A DNA stretch of 64,000 bases from AC-32 sp963704005 (GCA_963704005.1 CAVPGJ010000002.1:99830-163829), one strand, 5' to 3'; shown: positions 36,064-45,630, counted from the first letter of the stretch. Made by a program: numbers and translations. Notes: generated by a model not told the origin, from the sequence alone.

Positions 36064-36960
36064 CTAAGCAGCGAGTTCGAGGAAGCGGGCGAAGCGCGCG
36101 TCGAGCCGCTCGCGGTCCGGGCGGTCGGCCGCCCGGCTCGGGACGTGGAGCGGGACGTCGTGGAAGCCCTTCAGGAGGTCGAGCATCGGGCCGTCTTCGT
36201 CCTCGCGCAGGCGGCGGGAGACGTGGACGACGTAGTCGGGTGAGACGCCGACGAGGTTCTGGTCGAACGCTCGGTGGTGGATCGCGCACAGGCTGAGGCC
36301 GTTGCTGACCGCCGGCTCGCCGCCTTCGACGTCGCCGAGGATGTGCGCGGCGTCGAGCAGCCGGAGCTCCTTCAGCCGGCAGATCGCGCACTGGCTCGCG
36401 TACGCGGGGACGACTCGGCCGCGGAAGCGGGCCTGGTGGAGGCGGACCCTCGTCTCGCGCACGGCGTAGCGGCGTTCGAGCGGATCTTCCAGCGGGACCG
36501 GCGCCGGCTCGTCGACCGGGCCGCGTAGGGCGCCTGGCGTGACGGTCACCATCTGCCGCGCCGGGTCGTCCGCGGTCACGTAGACCGGGAACACCGGCTT
36601 GTACCAACCGGGCCGCGTCCCGATGTAGTAGACGAGCGGCACCTGCAGCTCGTGCGCGGCGCGGAGGGCGCGGTTGTCGGGCTGGTCGATCGCGCCGGCG
36701 CGGTAGGCGTAGAGGAAGCCGTCCGCGAGGATCTCGTCGTCGTAGGGCGACTTCGCCGAGGTCTGGATCGCGAGCGCTGCCGGGCCCTCCTGGGCGGCGG
36801 CTCGGTAGATCCCCTTCTGCCGGTTCAGGAACGGGACGCGGGCGCCGCGGAACGGGAAGCCGCGCGCGAGGCCGCCGACGTACGGAACGTCCTCGCCGAA
36901 CTCGGCGACGAGCACGGACAGGTGCGCCATGCACGCTGCCCGAACATCGTCGTCTCGCAC
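36064..36960 (-). CDS. HNH restriction endonuclease
   Basis: 298 residues, intact. The C-terminal HNH module (CAICRLKELRLLDAAHILGD, then NGLSLCAIHHRAFD) has zinc Cys residues and the His-Asn-His set. The N-terminal 180 residues (FLNRQKGIYRAAAQEGPAA, then PLVYYIGTRPGWYKPVFPVYV) look like the recognition domain found in HNH-type restriction enzymes that sense modified DNA; an SRA/PUA-like fold is possible but not proven. It converges with the NucS-like gene, 5 bp apart. Confidence 0.82.
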   Translation of the reverse strand: MRDDDVRAACMAHLSVLVAEFGEDVPYVGGLARGFPFRGARVPFLNRQKGIYRAAAQEGPAALAIQTSAKSPYDDEILADGFLYAYRAGAIDQPDNRALRAAHELQVPLVYYIGTRPGWYKPVFPVYVTADDPARQMVTVTPGALRGPVDEPAPVPLEDPLERRYAVRETRVRLHQARFRGRVVPAYASQCAICRLKELRLLDAAHILGDVEGGEPAVSNGLSLCAIHHRAFDQNLVGVSPDYVVHVSRRLREDEDGPMLDLLKGFHDVPLHVPSRAADRPDRERLDARFARFLELAA

Positions 36961-37039
36961 GCGGCGATTCTACGGTGGGCTGGGACCCGCCTGATTCCGT
37001 CAATTGCGGCGAGCCAGGCAGCTCGCGAGGATCGAAGGC

Positions 37040-37324
37040 GTGCTGGCGACGACCTTCGATCCGGACAGGCGAAGGGTTGTCCTGACCGAGGAACGGTGGG
37101 AGCACATCAAGGCGGAGCACGCGACGCTTGCTCCGAAGCTGCGGGAGATCATGGCCGCCGTACGCGAGCCTGCAGTCACTCTCCCCGGGCGCTCGGCCAA
37201 CGAGACCTGGTTCCTGGCCGAGAATCCGGGGCGATTCCCGTGGATCCAGGTGGTCGTACACTACGAAGGAGGTGATGGGTGGATAGTCACAGCGTTCCCA
37301 CGCAGCGCCCTACCGGCGCGTTGA
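37040..37324 (+). CDS. Putative BECR-fold RNase toxin
   Basis: 94 residues from GTG 37040 (a TTG at 37004 would add 12). The layout VVLTEERWEHIKAEHATLA, a helix, then ETWFLAENPGRFPWIQVVVHYEG and GWIVTAFPR resembles the barnase-EndoU-colicin-RelE group of small RNases (a conserved His in a helix, Trp/Arg strand, final aromatic strand). Its overlap with a DUF2283 gene supports a toxin role. The assignment rests on pattern only. Confidence 0.6.
   Translation: MLATTFDPDRRRVVLTEERWEHIKAEHATLAPKLREIMAAVREPAVTLPGRSANETWFLAENPGRFPWIQVVVHYEGGDGWIVTAFPRSALPAR
37266..37275 (+). promoter_or_regulatory. Full-length Shine-Dalgarno for DUF2283 gene
   Basis: AAGGAGGTGA is a complete anti-16S match, rare in this window. 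It lies inside the toxin reading frame, with GGAGG 6 bases before the GTG at 37279. It should give the second gene much higher translation than the first. Confidence 0.8.
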
Positions 37325-37584
37325 AGGTCGACGGCATCGTCTTCGACAACAACGTTTACGACCGCGAGGCGGACGTGCTCTACCTCCACGTCGGCGAGCC
37401 GAGCGAGGCGGTCGATGCGATCGGCACTGCCGAAGGCGACGGAAGCTTCCACGGTCCCGACGGGAGCCTCGTCGGCCTGACGATCCTGAACGCGCGCCTC
37501 CGCCTGGAGAAGGACGGCAAGATCGAGCTGACGCTGCCCGACCGGACGCTCGTCATCACAGACTTCGGCGACGTTCTGGCCTAG
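37279..37584 (+). CDS. DUF2283 protein, likely antitoxin
   Basis: 101 residues. The DUF2283 pattern is clear: YDREADVLYLHVGEPSEAVDA, then GSLVGLTILNARLRLEKDG and a final LVITDFGDVLA. DUF2283 genes commonly sit beside small DUF4258/RelE-like toxins. Here it overlaps the putative toxin by 46 nt and has an ideal ribosome site, as expected for an antitoxin in excess. Confidence 0.8.
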   Translation: MDSHSVPTQRPTGALKVDGIVFDNNVYDREADVLYLHVGEPSEAVDAIGTAEGDGSFHGPDGSLVGLTILNARLRLEKDGKIELTLPDRTLVITDFGDVLA

Positions 37585-37605
37585 GTCTGACGCATACTCG
37601 CGCCC

Positions 37606-38766
37606 ATGCGCGTGCGGCCGACTCGGGTGGATCAGCTTCCGGAGCAGTACTTCGGGGCGCTGCTCGGGCGCGTTTCGGCCGCTGCGGCTGACGGCGGGGC
37701 GCCGCTGATCGATCTTGGGCGGGGGAACCCGGAGACCGGGCCGCCGGCTCACGTTGTCGACGCGCTCACTGCGGCGGCTGGGCGACCCGACGTTCATGGC
37801 TACGCGCCGTTTCGCGGACTGGCCAAGTTGCGCGTAGCGCTCGCTGAGCGGTACCGCGCGGTCTACGGCGTCTCGCTGGATCCGGACACCGAGGTCGCGG
37901 TCGTGCCCGGGACCAAGACGGCGATTGTCGAGCTTTCGCTCGTGCTCGCGGAGGAGGGGCAGGTCGTCGTGCTGCCCGATCCGTACTACCCGGACTACCC
38001 ATCGGGGCCGGCGCTCGCGGGGGCCGAGATCGCCTACGTGCCGCTCGATCCGGGGAACGGCTGGCCGCCCGATTTCAGGCAGGCGCCGGCGGAGAACGTC
38101 GCGGCCGTCTACCTCAACTTCCCGTCCAACCCGGCCGCCGTGGCGGTGCCCGACGGGGCTTTCGAGGAAGCCGTCGCCTACGCCGAGACGACCGGCGCCG
38201 CCGTCGTGCACGACTTCGCCTACGGCGACCTCGTCTTCGACGGGCGCGAGCCCAGGAGCTTTCTCGCCACGCCGGGCGCGAAGGACGTCGGCGTCGAGAT
38301 GTTCTCGATGTCCAAGTCCTACGGGATGGCCGGCTGGCGGGTCGGGTTCGTGGTCGGGAACGCGGAGATCGTCGAGCGGATCAACCTGCTCAACGACCAC
38401 TCCCGGGTCGGGATCTTCCGGCCGATTCAGGAGGCCTGCATCGCGGCGCTGACCGGGCCGCAGGACTCCGTCGCCGAGCGGCGCGACACCTACCAGCGCC
38501 GGCGCGACCGCGTCCGCGAGGTGCTCGGGCCGCTCACCTGCGAGGGCACGTTCTACATCTGGCTCGAGCTCCCGCCGGGCCTTACGGCGGACCAGCTGCT
38601 CACCGAGCACCGGCTCGCCGTCTCGCCCGGCGAGGGCTTCGGCCCGAGCGGCGCCGGCCGGGTGCGCCTGAGCCTGGCGGTCACCGAGGAGACCCTCGAG
38701 CTCGGGCTGGAACGGCTTGTTTCAGCGCTCGAGTCTCGCTCGAACGAAGGAACTGCTCAGGCCTGA
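37606..38766 (+). CDS. PLP-dependent aminotransferase class I/II
   Basis: 386 residues. The PLP-binding lysine lies in FSMSKSYGMAGWRVGF (about residues 233-248). Other fold markers are LGRGNPETGPP, HGYAPFRGLAKLR, LPDPYYPDYPSG and NFPSNPAAVAV, with HDFAYGDLVFDG for the cofactor Asp and Tyr. It belongs to the LL-diaminopimelate/aspartate aminotransferase branch; the amino-acid substrate is not certain. A 15-bp inverted repeat follows at 38862-38877. Confidence 0.9.
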   Translation: MRVRPTRVDQLPEQYFGALLGRVSAAAADGGAPLIDLGRGNPETGPPAHVVDALTAAAGRPDVHGYAPFRGLAKLRVALAERYRAVYGVSLDPDTEVAVVPGTKTAIVELSLVLAEEGQVVVLPDPYYPDYPSGPALAGAEIAYVPLDPGNGWPPDFRQAPAENVAAVYLNFPSNPAAVAVPDGAFEEAVAYAETTGAAVVHDFAYGDLVFDGREPRSFLATPGAKDVGVEMFSMSKSYGMAGWRVGFVVGNAEIVERINLLNDHSRVGIFRPIQEACIAALTGPQDSVAERRDTYQRRRDRVREVLGPLTCEGTFYIWLELPPGLTADQLLTEHRLAVSPGEGFGPSGAGRVRLSLAVTEETLELGLERLVSALESRSNEGTAQA

Positions 38767-38861
38767 GCCCACCGCAGCCGATCTTCCGTTGGCGAGGGTC
38801 GGAGTACTCACCGGACTATCTCCCGTGTGAGATGCGGCTCGGTTGGGCGCCGCAGTCGGCC

Positions 38862-38877
38862 GGGCCGGCTCCGGCCC
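38862..38877. terminator. Hairpin between convergent genes
   Basis: GGGCCGG pairs with CCGGCCC around a CT loop, between the aminotransferase (+) and the ABM-like gene (-). No T run, so it is a weak bidirectional candidate. Confidence 0.45.
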
Positions 38878-38881
38878 TCGT

Positions 38882-39193
38882 TTAGACCTTCGCGCCCTCC
38901 AGCTCGACGACCGGTGCCTCGTAGAGGTCGACCGACTCGATCGTGATGCCGACCTGGGCGGTCATGCCCTTGCGGCGCTCCTCCAGCGTCTCCTCGGCCG
39001 CGTCGGCCGCGTCTTTACTGGCCCAGAGGATGATCGCCTGTGCGCGGCTGTTGTCGTCGTCGTAGAGGCTGATGTAGCCCTCGAAGCCGTCGTAGGTGCG
39101 CAGCATCGGGATGACGGTGCCGCGGATCATCTCCAGCGCGGGCTCGCGCTTGGATGAGTCGGCACCCGAGAACGTGACCACTCGTGCGTACAT
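38882..39193 (-). CDS. ABM-like dimeric alpha/beta-barrel protein
   Basis: 103 residues from ATG 39193. MYARVVTFSGADSSKREPAL, then GFEGYISLYDDDNSRAQAIILWAS and a charged helix give the ferredoxin-like ABM fold, the same type as the gene at 8251. Active-site residues are not obvious, so catalysis is unproven. Confidence 0.75.
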   Translation of the reverse strand: MYARVVTFSGADSSKREPALEMIRGTVIPMLRTYDGFEGYISLYDDDNSRAQAIILWASKDAADAAEETLEERRKGMTAQVGITIESVDLYEAPVVELEGAKV

Positions 39194-39255
39194 GGAGGCC
39201 CTCCTCCGGTCGGGTCCTCCGATCCTACGCGTCGCTTGGCGGCGGCGGGCTCGCT

Positions 39256-39459
39256 CTAGGGGCTCTCGCCGCTGCGGCGCTTGTGCCAGAAGGTCAGGAC
39301 GCCGGCGAGGCCGGCGACGGCGAAGGCAAGGAAGGACTTGTTCGGCCGGCCGCTCTCGACGCTCGGCGCGGCGCTCTTCGCCTTCCACTTCACGGCGCTC
39401 TTGCCGAGCTTCCAGGCGCCCCACCCGAGGACGGCGTTGCGGCGGTTGACGATGCTCAT
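39256..39459 (-). CDS. Small basic membrane protein
   Basis: 67 residues: a basic N-terminal half (KLGKSAVKWKAKSAAP) and one membrane helix (FLAFAVAGLAGVLTFW) ending in HKRRSGESP. No family recognised. Good codon pattern. It stands alone between the ABM-like gene and lpdA. Confidence 0.6.
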   Translation of the reverse strand: MSIVNRRNAVLGWGAWKLGKSAVKWKAKSAAPSVESGRPNKSFLAFAVAGLAGVLTFWHKRRSGESP

Positions 39460-39510
39460 CCCGGTGTTCTAGCAGCTATGGCGAAGGCCGAAACCTACGG
39501 TCATGGCTCT

Positions 39511-40917
39511 TCAGGCGCTCGCGGGCGCTCTGCGCTTGTTCGGGAAGTGGATCGCGCGGCCGAGGGCGAGGAGGCCGGCCTCCTTGATCGCCTTCGCTCA
39601 GCGTCGGGTGCGCGGTCATCCCGTCGGCGACGGTCTCCACCGTGGCCTCGGCGTCGAGCGCTACGGTGCCGGCCTCGATCAGGTCGGTGACGTGCGGGCC
39701 GACCATCACCACGCCGAGGAGCTCGCCGTAACGGGTCTCGTGGATCGACTTGACCCAGCCGACCGTCTCGTTCTGCATCACCGCGCGCGCGTTGGCGACC
39801 CACGGGAAGACGCCGACCGAGACGTCGTCGCCGAACTGCTCGCGCGCCTCGGCCTCGGTCAGCCCGACGCCGGCGATCTCGGGATCGGTGTAGATAGGCC
39901 GCGGGACGCCGCGGTTGTCGACGACGGCGTCGTGGCCCATCGCGTTCTCGGCCGCGACCTCGCCCTCGCGGAAGGCGGTGTGGGCGAGCTGCCAGTAGCC
40001 CGCGCAGTCGCCGACCGCGTAGATGTGCGGAACCGTTGTGCGGCGGTGCTCATCGGCGGCGATGCCCTTGCGCCTGTCGAGCTCGACGCCGATCTCCTCC
40101 AGCCCGAGGTTCTCGACGTTCGGCCCGCGGCCGGTGGCCACGAGCATCAGGTCGGTCTTGACCGACTCGCCGCCGAAGTGGACGCGAAGCGCGTTTTCGG
40201 TCTCCTCGACGCGGTCGCAGGTGGTCTCGAGGTGGAGCGCGATGCCCCGCTTCTTGAACTGCTTGGCCAGCTCCTTGGCCGCGTCCGCGTCCTCCTGCGG
40301 GATCAGCTGCGGCAGCATCTCGATGATCGTCACCTCGGAGCCGAAGCGATGGAAGATGGAGGCGAACTCGCAGCCGATGATGCCGCCGCCGAGGACGACC
40401 AGCCGTCGCGGCACCTCGGTCTGGTCGAGCAGGCCGTCGGAGTCGACGCAGCGTGGCGAGTCGAGCCCGTCGATCGGCGGGCGGAGCGGGTAGGAGCCGG
40501 TCGCGACGATCGCCTGCTTGAAGTTGACGTCCTCCCCGCCTGCGACCGCGATCGTGTTCGGCCCCTGAAGCGGCCGGTGCCCTTGACCCATTCGACGCCG
40601 TTCGACTTGAAGAGGCTGGCGACGCCGCAGGTCATCTGCTTGACGACCGCGTCCTTCCACTCGTTCGCGGTCGCGAAGTCGAGGGTCGGCTCGGACGATC
40701 CTGGACGCCGAGCTTGGCGAAGCGTCTCCTCGGCCTCCTTGATGAAGAAGGCGGTCTGCACCCAGGCCTTGGTCGGGATGCAGCCGATGCGGAGGCAGGT
40801 GCCGCCGAGCTCCGGCTCCTTCTCGATGCAGACGGCCTTGGCGCCGAGCTGCGCGGCGCGGATCGCCGCTGTGTAGCCGCCCGGGCCGCCGCCGAGGACG
40901 GCAACGTCACATTCCAT
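39511..40917 (-). CDS. lpdA: Dihydrolipoamide dehydrogenase (E3), two +1 and two -1 indels
   Basis: Flavoprotein that reoxidises dihydrolipoyl groups with NAD+. The FAD fold VAVLGGGPGGYTAAIRAAQLG and the redox disulfide GGTCLRIGCIPTKAW are near the N-terminus, followed by the NAD fold VVLGGGIIGCEFASIFHRFG, ATGRGPNVENL, YAVGDCAG and the dimer interface ending in MTAHPTLSE. Indels near 39595, 40565, about 40690 and 40705 cancel: 1407 nt is exactly 469 codons. It serves the E1/E2 genes upstream on the same strand, with a GNAT gene between. Confidence 0.92.
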
Positions 40918-41089
40918 CGTCTCTGGGCTCCTCGCTTGGGTTCGGGGGCGATCCTAGCGACGGGAGGCGGTTTCACGCTTTCGGCACAGGTCGCGGCACA
41001 CACACGTGACGATTTCCTGATTACGCTCATTGCCGGGTGGTGGTTCGGGGTGGCCCCAAGGCGCAAGGTCGCGGAAGGCGGGCGCGAGC

Positions 41090-41563
41090 CTAGGAGCTGC
41101 TCAGGTCGGCGCGCATGGTGTACAGCGCCGTCGTCCTCGCGACGCGCTCGAAGCCGTGTCGCTCGTAGAGCGCGACCGCGGGGTTGTCCTTCTCGACGCT
41201 CAGGCTGATCGCCTCGTACCCGTCGGCGCGCGCCTTCGCCATCAGCGCGTCGAGCAGCTCCGACCCGAGCCCCGACTGCCGCGCTTGCTCGGGACGACCG
41301 CGATCGACAACTCCGGCGTCTCCTCGTCGATGAACCCGTAGCCGGCGTTGTCGCACCTTGAAGAGCCGATACCAGGCGGCGCCGACCGGCTGGAAGTCCT
41401 GGATCGCGACGAGCGCCGTGTCGCCCGGCCGCCCCCAGCGCTCGACGTAGCGCTGCACCGGCGGCTCGCCCGACTCGGGCACCGTCGTCGCCCGCCAGTA
41501 GTACGCGTGGCGGAGCATGTCCTTGAGGAAGTGCACGTCCTGCGGCCCGGCCCGCCGGATCAC
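41090..41563 (-). CDS. GNAT-family N-acetyltransferase (compensated indels)
   Basis: 157 residues from GTG 41563. The acetyl-CoA site is seen in GLGSELLDALMAKARADGYEAISLSVEKDNPAVALYERHGF. A middle stretch of about 30 residues is out of frame between a +1 near 41355 and a -1 near 41290; reading the alternative frame restores GYGFIDEETPELSIAVVPSKRG. Substrate unknown. It lies between E2 and E3. Confidence 0.82.
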   Translation of the reverse strand: MIRRAGPQDVHFLKDMLRHAYYWRATTVPESGEPPVQRYVERWGRPGDTALVAIQDFQPVGAAWYRLFKVRQRRLRVHRRGDAGVVDRGRPEQARQSGLGSELLDALMAKARADGYEAISLSVEKDNPAVALYERHGFERVARTTALYTMRADLSSS

Positions 41564-41632
41564 GTGGCCTCCTCGGAGAGGCGGATCCGGTTCCCGTCCA
41601 CCTCGAATACGTCGATGCATCGACCGGTCGGT

Positions 41633-41688
41633 TCAGACGGACGCGCGAGTGCTCGCGCGTCCTGGGGTCGGCATCGCAAGCGACGCCT
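41633..41688 (+). repeat. Two-hairpin dispersed repeat, copy 3
   Basis: CAGACGGACGCGCGAG pairs with CTCGCGCGTCC (perfect 11-bp stem, loop TG), then a second stem GGCATCGC-AA-GCGACGCC. It ends at the E2 stop codon. Confidence 0.75.
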
Positions 41689-42904
41689 CACAGCATCAGG
41701 GCCGGCTCCTCCAGCAACTCCTTCAAGGACTGGAGGAAGCCGGCGGCCGGCGCGCCGTCGACGGCGCGGTGGTCGAAGGTCGCGGTCAGGGTCATCATCG
41801 GGCGAACGACGATCTCGCCGTCGACCGGAACGGCGCGGTCCTCGATCGCGCCGACCGCGAGGATCGCGGCCTGCGGCGGGTTCAGCACCGCCGCGAAGCT
41901 GCTCGACGCCGTACATGCCGAGGTTCGAGATCGTGAAGGTGCCGCCGTCGAGGTCCTCACTGTTGCAGCTTGCCGCTCGCGGGCGCGTGAACGACGTCGG
42001 AGCGCGCCGCGGCGATCTCGCGCCAGCGTCAGCCGCTCCGCGCCGCGGATCACCGGGACGACGAGCCCCTGCGGCGACGCGACAGCGAGGCCGATGTTCG
42101 CCGCCGGATGCAGCAGGATCGCCTCGTCGGTCCAGCTGCGCGTTCACCTCGCGGTGGCGCATCAGCGCGGCGGCGCAGACCTTGATCAGGACATCGGTGA
42201 CGGTCAGCCTCGGGCCGTCCTCGTTCTCGCGCAGGCGCGCGACCAGGGCGTTCACGCGCGTCATGTCGGCCGAGGCCTGGAGCTGGAAGACCGGCGATCT
42301 GCCACGCCTCGGTCAGGCGACGGGCGATCGTCCGCCGGATGCTCGTCAGCTCGCGGCGCTCGACCTCGGCCGAGACGACCGGCGCGGGCGCGGCGGCCGG
42401 CGCCGGCGCCGCTGCCTGCTTCGCCACGCTCGACGTCCTCGGCGACGATCCGCCCCTCCGGCCCGGTCCCGCGCAGCGCGGCCAGGTCGATCCCGCGCTC
42501 CCGCGCGATCCGGCGCGCGAGCGGCGAGGCCTTGACGCGACCGCCGGACGAGACCGCCGGCCAGCTCCTCCCGCTCGGCGGGGCGGCCGTCCTCCTGCTG
42601 CGGCTCGGGCTCGGGCTCTGCGCGGGCGAGGCGGTTCCGGCAGGCTGCAACCTCGGGAACGTCCTCGTCCGCGCTCGCCGATCACGGCGATCGTCTGGCC
42701 GACGGGCACCTCTCCCTCCCGTACGGCGATCTTCAGCAGGAGGCCCGAGGCCTCGGCCTCGACCTCCTGCGTCACCTTGTCGGTGTCGAGCTCGTAGAGC
42801 GGCTCGCCCTTCTCGACCGGGTCGCCCTCGGCCTTCAGCCACTTGACGATCGTGCCGGACTCCATGCCCTGGCCCAGGCGAGGGAGCTTGACCTCGCTGG
42901 CCAT
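41688..42904 (-). CDS. 2-oxoacid dehydrogenase E2 acyltransferase (frame-broken)
   Basis: Lipoyl-bearing core of the complex. The N-terminal lipoyl domain (VKLPRLGQGMESGTIVKWL, with the lipoylated Lys in ELDTDKVTQEVEAEASG) is followed by a linker, an E3-binding domain (near 42480-42540, PLARRIARERGIDLAALRGTGPEGRI) and the catalytic domain ending with TATFDHRAVDGAPAAGFLQS, carrying the catalytic His and Asp. At least five indels (for example near 42120, 42300, 42430, 42555 and 42675). The ATG follows the E1beta TAG with no gap. One lipoyl domain only. Confidence 0.88.
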
Positions 42905-43879
42905 CTAGCCGACCGTCCGCTTGATCGCCTCGAGGACGTCGTCCGCGTGCGGCACGACGTAGTTCTCCATCACGGGCGCGAACGGAATCGGCGCGAACCT
43001 CGCGCCGACGCGCTCGACCGGCGCGTCGAGCCAGTCGAACGCCTGCTCCTGGACGACGGCCGCGATCTCGGCGCCGAATCCTCCCCGCGTGACCGCCTCG
43101 TGGGCGACGACGACGCGGTTCGTCTTCTTCACGGAGGCGACCAGCCCGTCGAGGTCGAGCGGCTGGAGCGTCCGCGGGTCCCAGACCTCGACCGAGACCC
43201 CCTCTGCCTCCGCCTGCTCGGCCGCCTGTAGCGCCTCGTGCACGAGCCGTCCCGTCGCGACGACCGTCACGTCCGAGCCCTCGCGGTGCACGCGGCCCTG
43301 GCCGATCGGGATCGGCTCGAGCTCGTCCGGCACTTCCTCCTTCAGCCCGTAGAGCGTGCGGTGCTCGAAGAAGACGACCGGGTTGTCGTCGTAGATCGCC
43401 GACCAGAGCAGCCCGCGGACGTCGGCCGGCGTCGAGGCGAAGACGACCTTCAGGCCGGGCACGTGCACGAACCACGCCTCGACCTGCTGCGCGTGCTGCG
43501 CCCCCGGCGACCAGCCGGCGCCGCCCTGCGTCCGGATCGTGAGCGGCACCTTCAGCTGCCCGCCCGACATGTAGCGGTGCTTGGCGGCCTGGTTGACGAT
43601 CTGCTCCATCGAGACCGTCAGGAAGTCCTCGTACATCACCTCGACGACGGGCCGCATGCCCTGCATCGCCGCGCCGATCCCGGCCCCGACGATCGCCATC
43701 TCGGAGATCGGCGTGTTGCGGATCCGCTCGGGCCCGAACTCGTCGAGCATGCCGGCGGTGACGCCCATCGAGCCGCCCATCTCCGCGATGTCCTCGCCCA
43801 TCACGAACACGTTCTCGTCCTGCCGCATCGCCTGCGACAGCGCATCGCGCACCGCCTCGCGGTAGGAGAGCTCAGGCAT
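42905..43879 (-). CDS. 2-oxoacid (pyruvate/acetoin type) dehydrogenase E1 beta
   Basis: 324 residues, intact. Transketolase-like fold: VFVMGEDIAEMGGSMGVTAGML, NTPISEMAIVGAGIGAAMQGMRPVVE, QHAQQVEAWFVHVPGLKVVF and EHRTLYGLKEEVP, then a C-terminal VVVAHEAVTRGGFGAEIAA. The QHAQ and EHRTLYGL segments are closer to acetoin/pyruvate-type enzymes than to branched-chain ones. The ATG overlaps the E1alpha stop by 8 nt. Confidence 0.92.
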   Translation of the reverse strand: MPELSYREAVRDALSQAMRQDENVFVMGEDIAEMGGSMGVTAGMLDEFGPERIRNTPISEMAIVGAGIGAAMQGMRPVVEVMYEDFLTVSMEQIVNQAAKHRYMSGGQLKVPLTIRTQGGAGWSPGAQHAQQVEAWFVHVPGLKVVFASTPADVRGLLWSAIYDDNPVVFFEHRTLYGLKEEVPDELEPIPIGQGRVHREGSDVTVVATGRLVHEALQAAEQAEAEGVSVEVWDPRTLQPLDLDGLVASVKKTNRVVVAHEAVTRGGFGAEIAAVVQEQAFDWLDAPVERVGARFAPIPFAPVMENYVVPHADDVLEAIKRTVG

Positions 43880-44847
43880 AGACGTTTCGGAGGGCGTCCT
43901 CTGGCTTGGGATCCGTCCCTGCCTTGGCGAACTCGACCGACGCGTCGACGAGCTCCTGCACCTCGCGGTCGATCTCGTCGAGCTCCTCGTCGGAGAGCCC
44001 GAGCCTCTCGCGCAGGAGCGTGATCGGGTCGCGCGTCTCCTGCAGCTCGTGCAGCTCCTCCTTGTCGCGGTAGACCTGCGGGTCGCCGATGTAGTGGCCG
44101 ACCAGGCGCTCGGTCTGGACGTGCAGGAACACCGGGCCCTTGCCGTCGCGCGCGTGCTTGAGCGCGCGCTGCGCGACGCGGTGCACCTCCTCGACGTCCT
44201 GGCCGTCGACTCTCATCACCCGCATCCCGAAGGCCTCGGCGCGCTTGCTCAGGTCGCGGATCGGCGAATGCTGGCTCTCGGGCGTCGACTCGGCCCAGCG
44301 GTTGTCCTCGAGCACGAAGACCGCCGGCACCAGCCACAGCTGGGCGAGGTTGAGCGACTCGTGGAAGGTGCCGATGTTGGTCGCCCCGTCGCCGAAGAAC
44401 GCGACGGCGACACGCGGCTCACGCCGGAGCTTGAAGGCGAGCGCGGCGCCGGTGATCGCGGGCAGCCCGCCGCCGACGACCGCGTTCGCGCCGAGGTTGC
44501 CGCGCTCGACGTCGTAGAGGTGCATCGAGCCGCCGTAGCCGTGCGAGCAGCCTTCGAGCTTCCCGTAGAGCTCGGCCATGATCGCGTTCGGGTGCGTGCC
44601 GCGGGCAAGCGTGTGGCCGTGCGCGCGGTGCGTCGATGCGAAGACGTCGCCGTCGTCCAGCGCCTGGCAGACGCCGACCGCGACTCCCTCCTGGCCGATC
44701 GCGACGTGCAGGAATCCGGGCAGCTCGCCGGCGCGGAAGCGCTCCTCGACCTTCTCCTCGAAGCGCCTGATCAGCAGCATCTCGCGCAGGAAAGTGCGCA
44801 GCCGCTGCTCGCTCAGCGTGCCTTCTTTTCCGCTCGACCTTCGCCAT
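43872..44847 (-). CDS. 2-oxoacid (pyruvate/acetoin type) dehydrogenase E1 alpha (one +1 indel)
   Basis: About 324 residues. The thiamine diphosphate motif GDGATNIGTFHESLNLAQLW (from about residue 165) is complete. Other blocks are FLHVAIGQEGVAVGV, STHRAHGHTLARG, YGGSMHLYDVERGNLGANAVVGGG and RVDGQDVEEV. ATG at 44847 (MAKVERK) precedes one extra A in an AAAA run, after which EGTLSEQRLRTFLREMLLIRRFEEK follows; 976 nt fits one insertion. First gene of E1alpha-E1beta-E2. Confidence 0.92.
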
Positions 44848-44890
44848 CCGCCTGAGCTTAGAGGCTATCTCCCTGCTCAGGGAGCAATGT

Positions 44891-44934
44891 CCTGAGGCCG
44901 CGGCGGCTTTGCCGACGCCCAACGCACAGTGTGG
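44891..44934 (-). repeat. Two-hairpin dispersed repeat, copy 4 (partial)
   Basis: On the minus strand CACACTGTGCGTTGGGCGTC, then GGCAAAGCCGCCGCGGCCTC, which aligns with the first half of the other copies. The second hairpin is missing. It lies in the divergent spacer between E1alpha and the next gene. Confidence 0.6.
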
Positions 44935-44963
44935 GTGGCAAGCGACCGCCTATAGTCAGCCCC

Positions 44964-45606
44964 ATGAGCGTCGTCGGCCAGTGGCAGGTGATCCAGGACG
45001 GGCTGTCGGAGCGCTGGACCGACGCTCGGCTGCGGCTGACCCTGGCCGACGAAGGCGACGGCGACCGGGCCGCCGCGCTGCTCGGGCCGGCGATCCCGGG
45101 GCGGCGGGGCAAGGTGATCTCGTTCCACGTCGCGCAGGGCGGCGGCGGGCCTTCACCCGCCCTCGCGGGCCGGCTGTTGCAGCGGCTCGACCTTCAGAAG
45201 ATCGACGGGACGCTGGAGCTCGTCGGGCAGAGCGAGGCGCCCGAGGCTGTCCCGGGATGAGCTGCGATCGTTTGCGGCGACCTGGGACGGTGCGCTGGCC
45301 GCGTTGCCCGGCGACTGGAGCGACCTCTACGGCGAGGTCGAGCTCGACTCGAGCGACTACCTCGACCGCGCTGCGCTACTCCTGGCGCCGGTCAATCCTG
45401 CGCGCGACGGGAACAGGGTGGCCTTCCGCTTCCGGGCGGCGAGGCGCTTCGGGTACGGCGTCTCGCCGGAGATGGCTCGACGCTGCCTCGAGCGGCTCGA
45501 CGCGGAGGGAACGCGCGGGACGGTGCGTGTGCTGCGCGCGCTGTCCGACACCCGGCCCGTGCAGACGCAAGGCCCGGTGTGGTACGTCGGCGGCAAGAGC
45601 GTCTGA
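44964..45606 (+). CDS. Hypothetical two-part protein (one +1 indel)
   Basis: About 213 residues. The first part (SVVGQWQVIQDGLSERWTDA, then GKVISFHVAQGGGGPSPALAGRLLQRLDLQ) is followed, after a frameshift near 45250, by LRSFAATWDGALAALPGDWSDLYGEVELDSSDYLDRAALLL and a closing PVWYVGGKSV. The length, 643 nt, fits a single inserted base. No family recognised. It is alpha/beta-like, cytoplasmic and possibly lineage-specific. Confidence 0.6.
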
Positions 45607-45630
45607 GCCGGCCCGCGACCAGCGGCTAAC

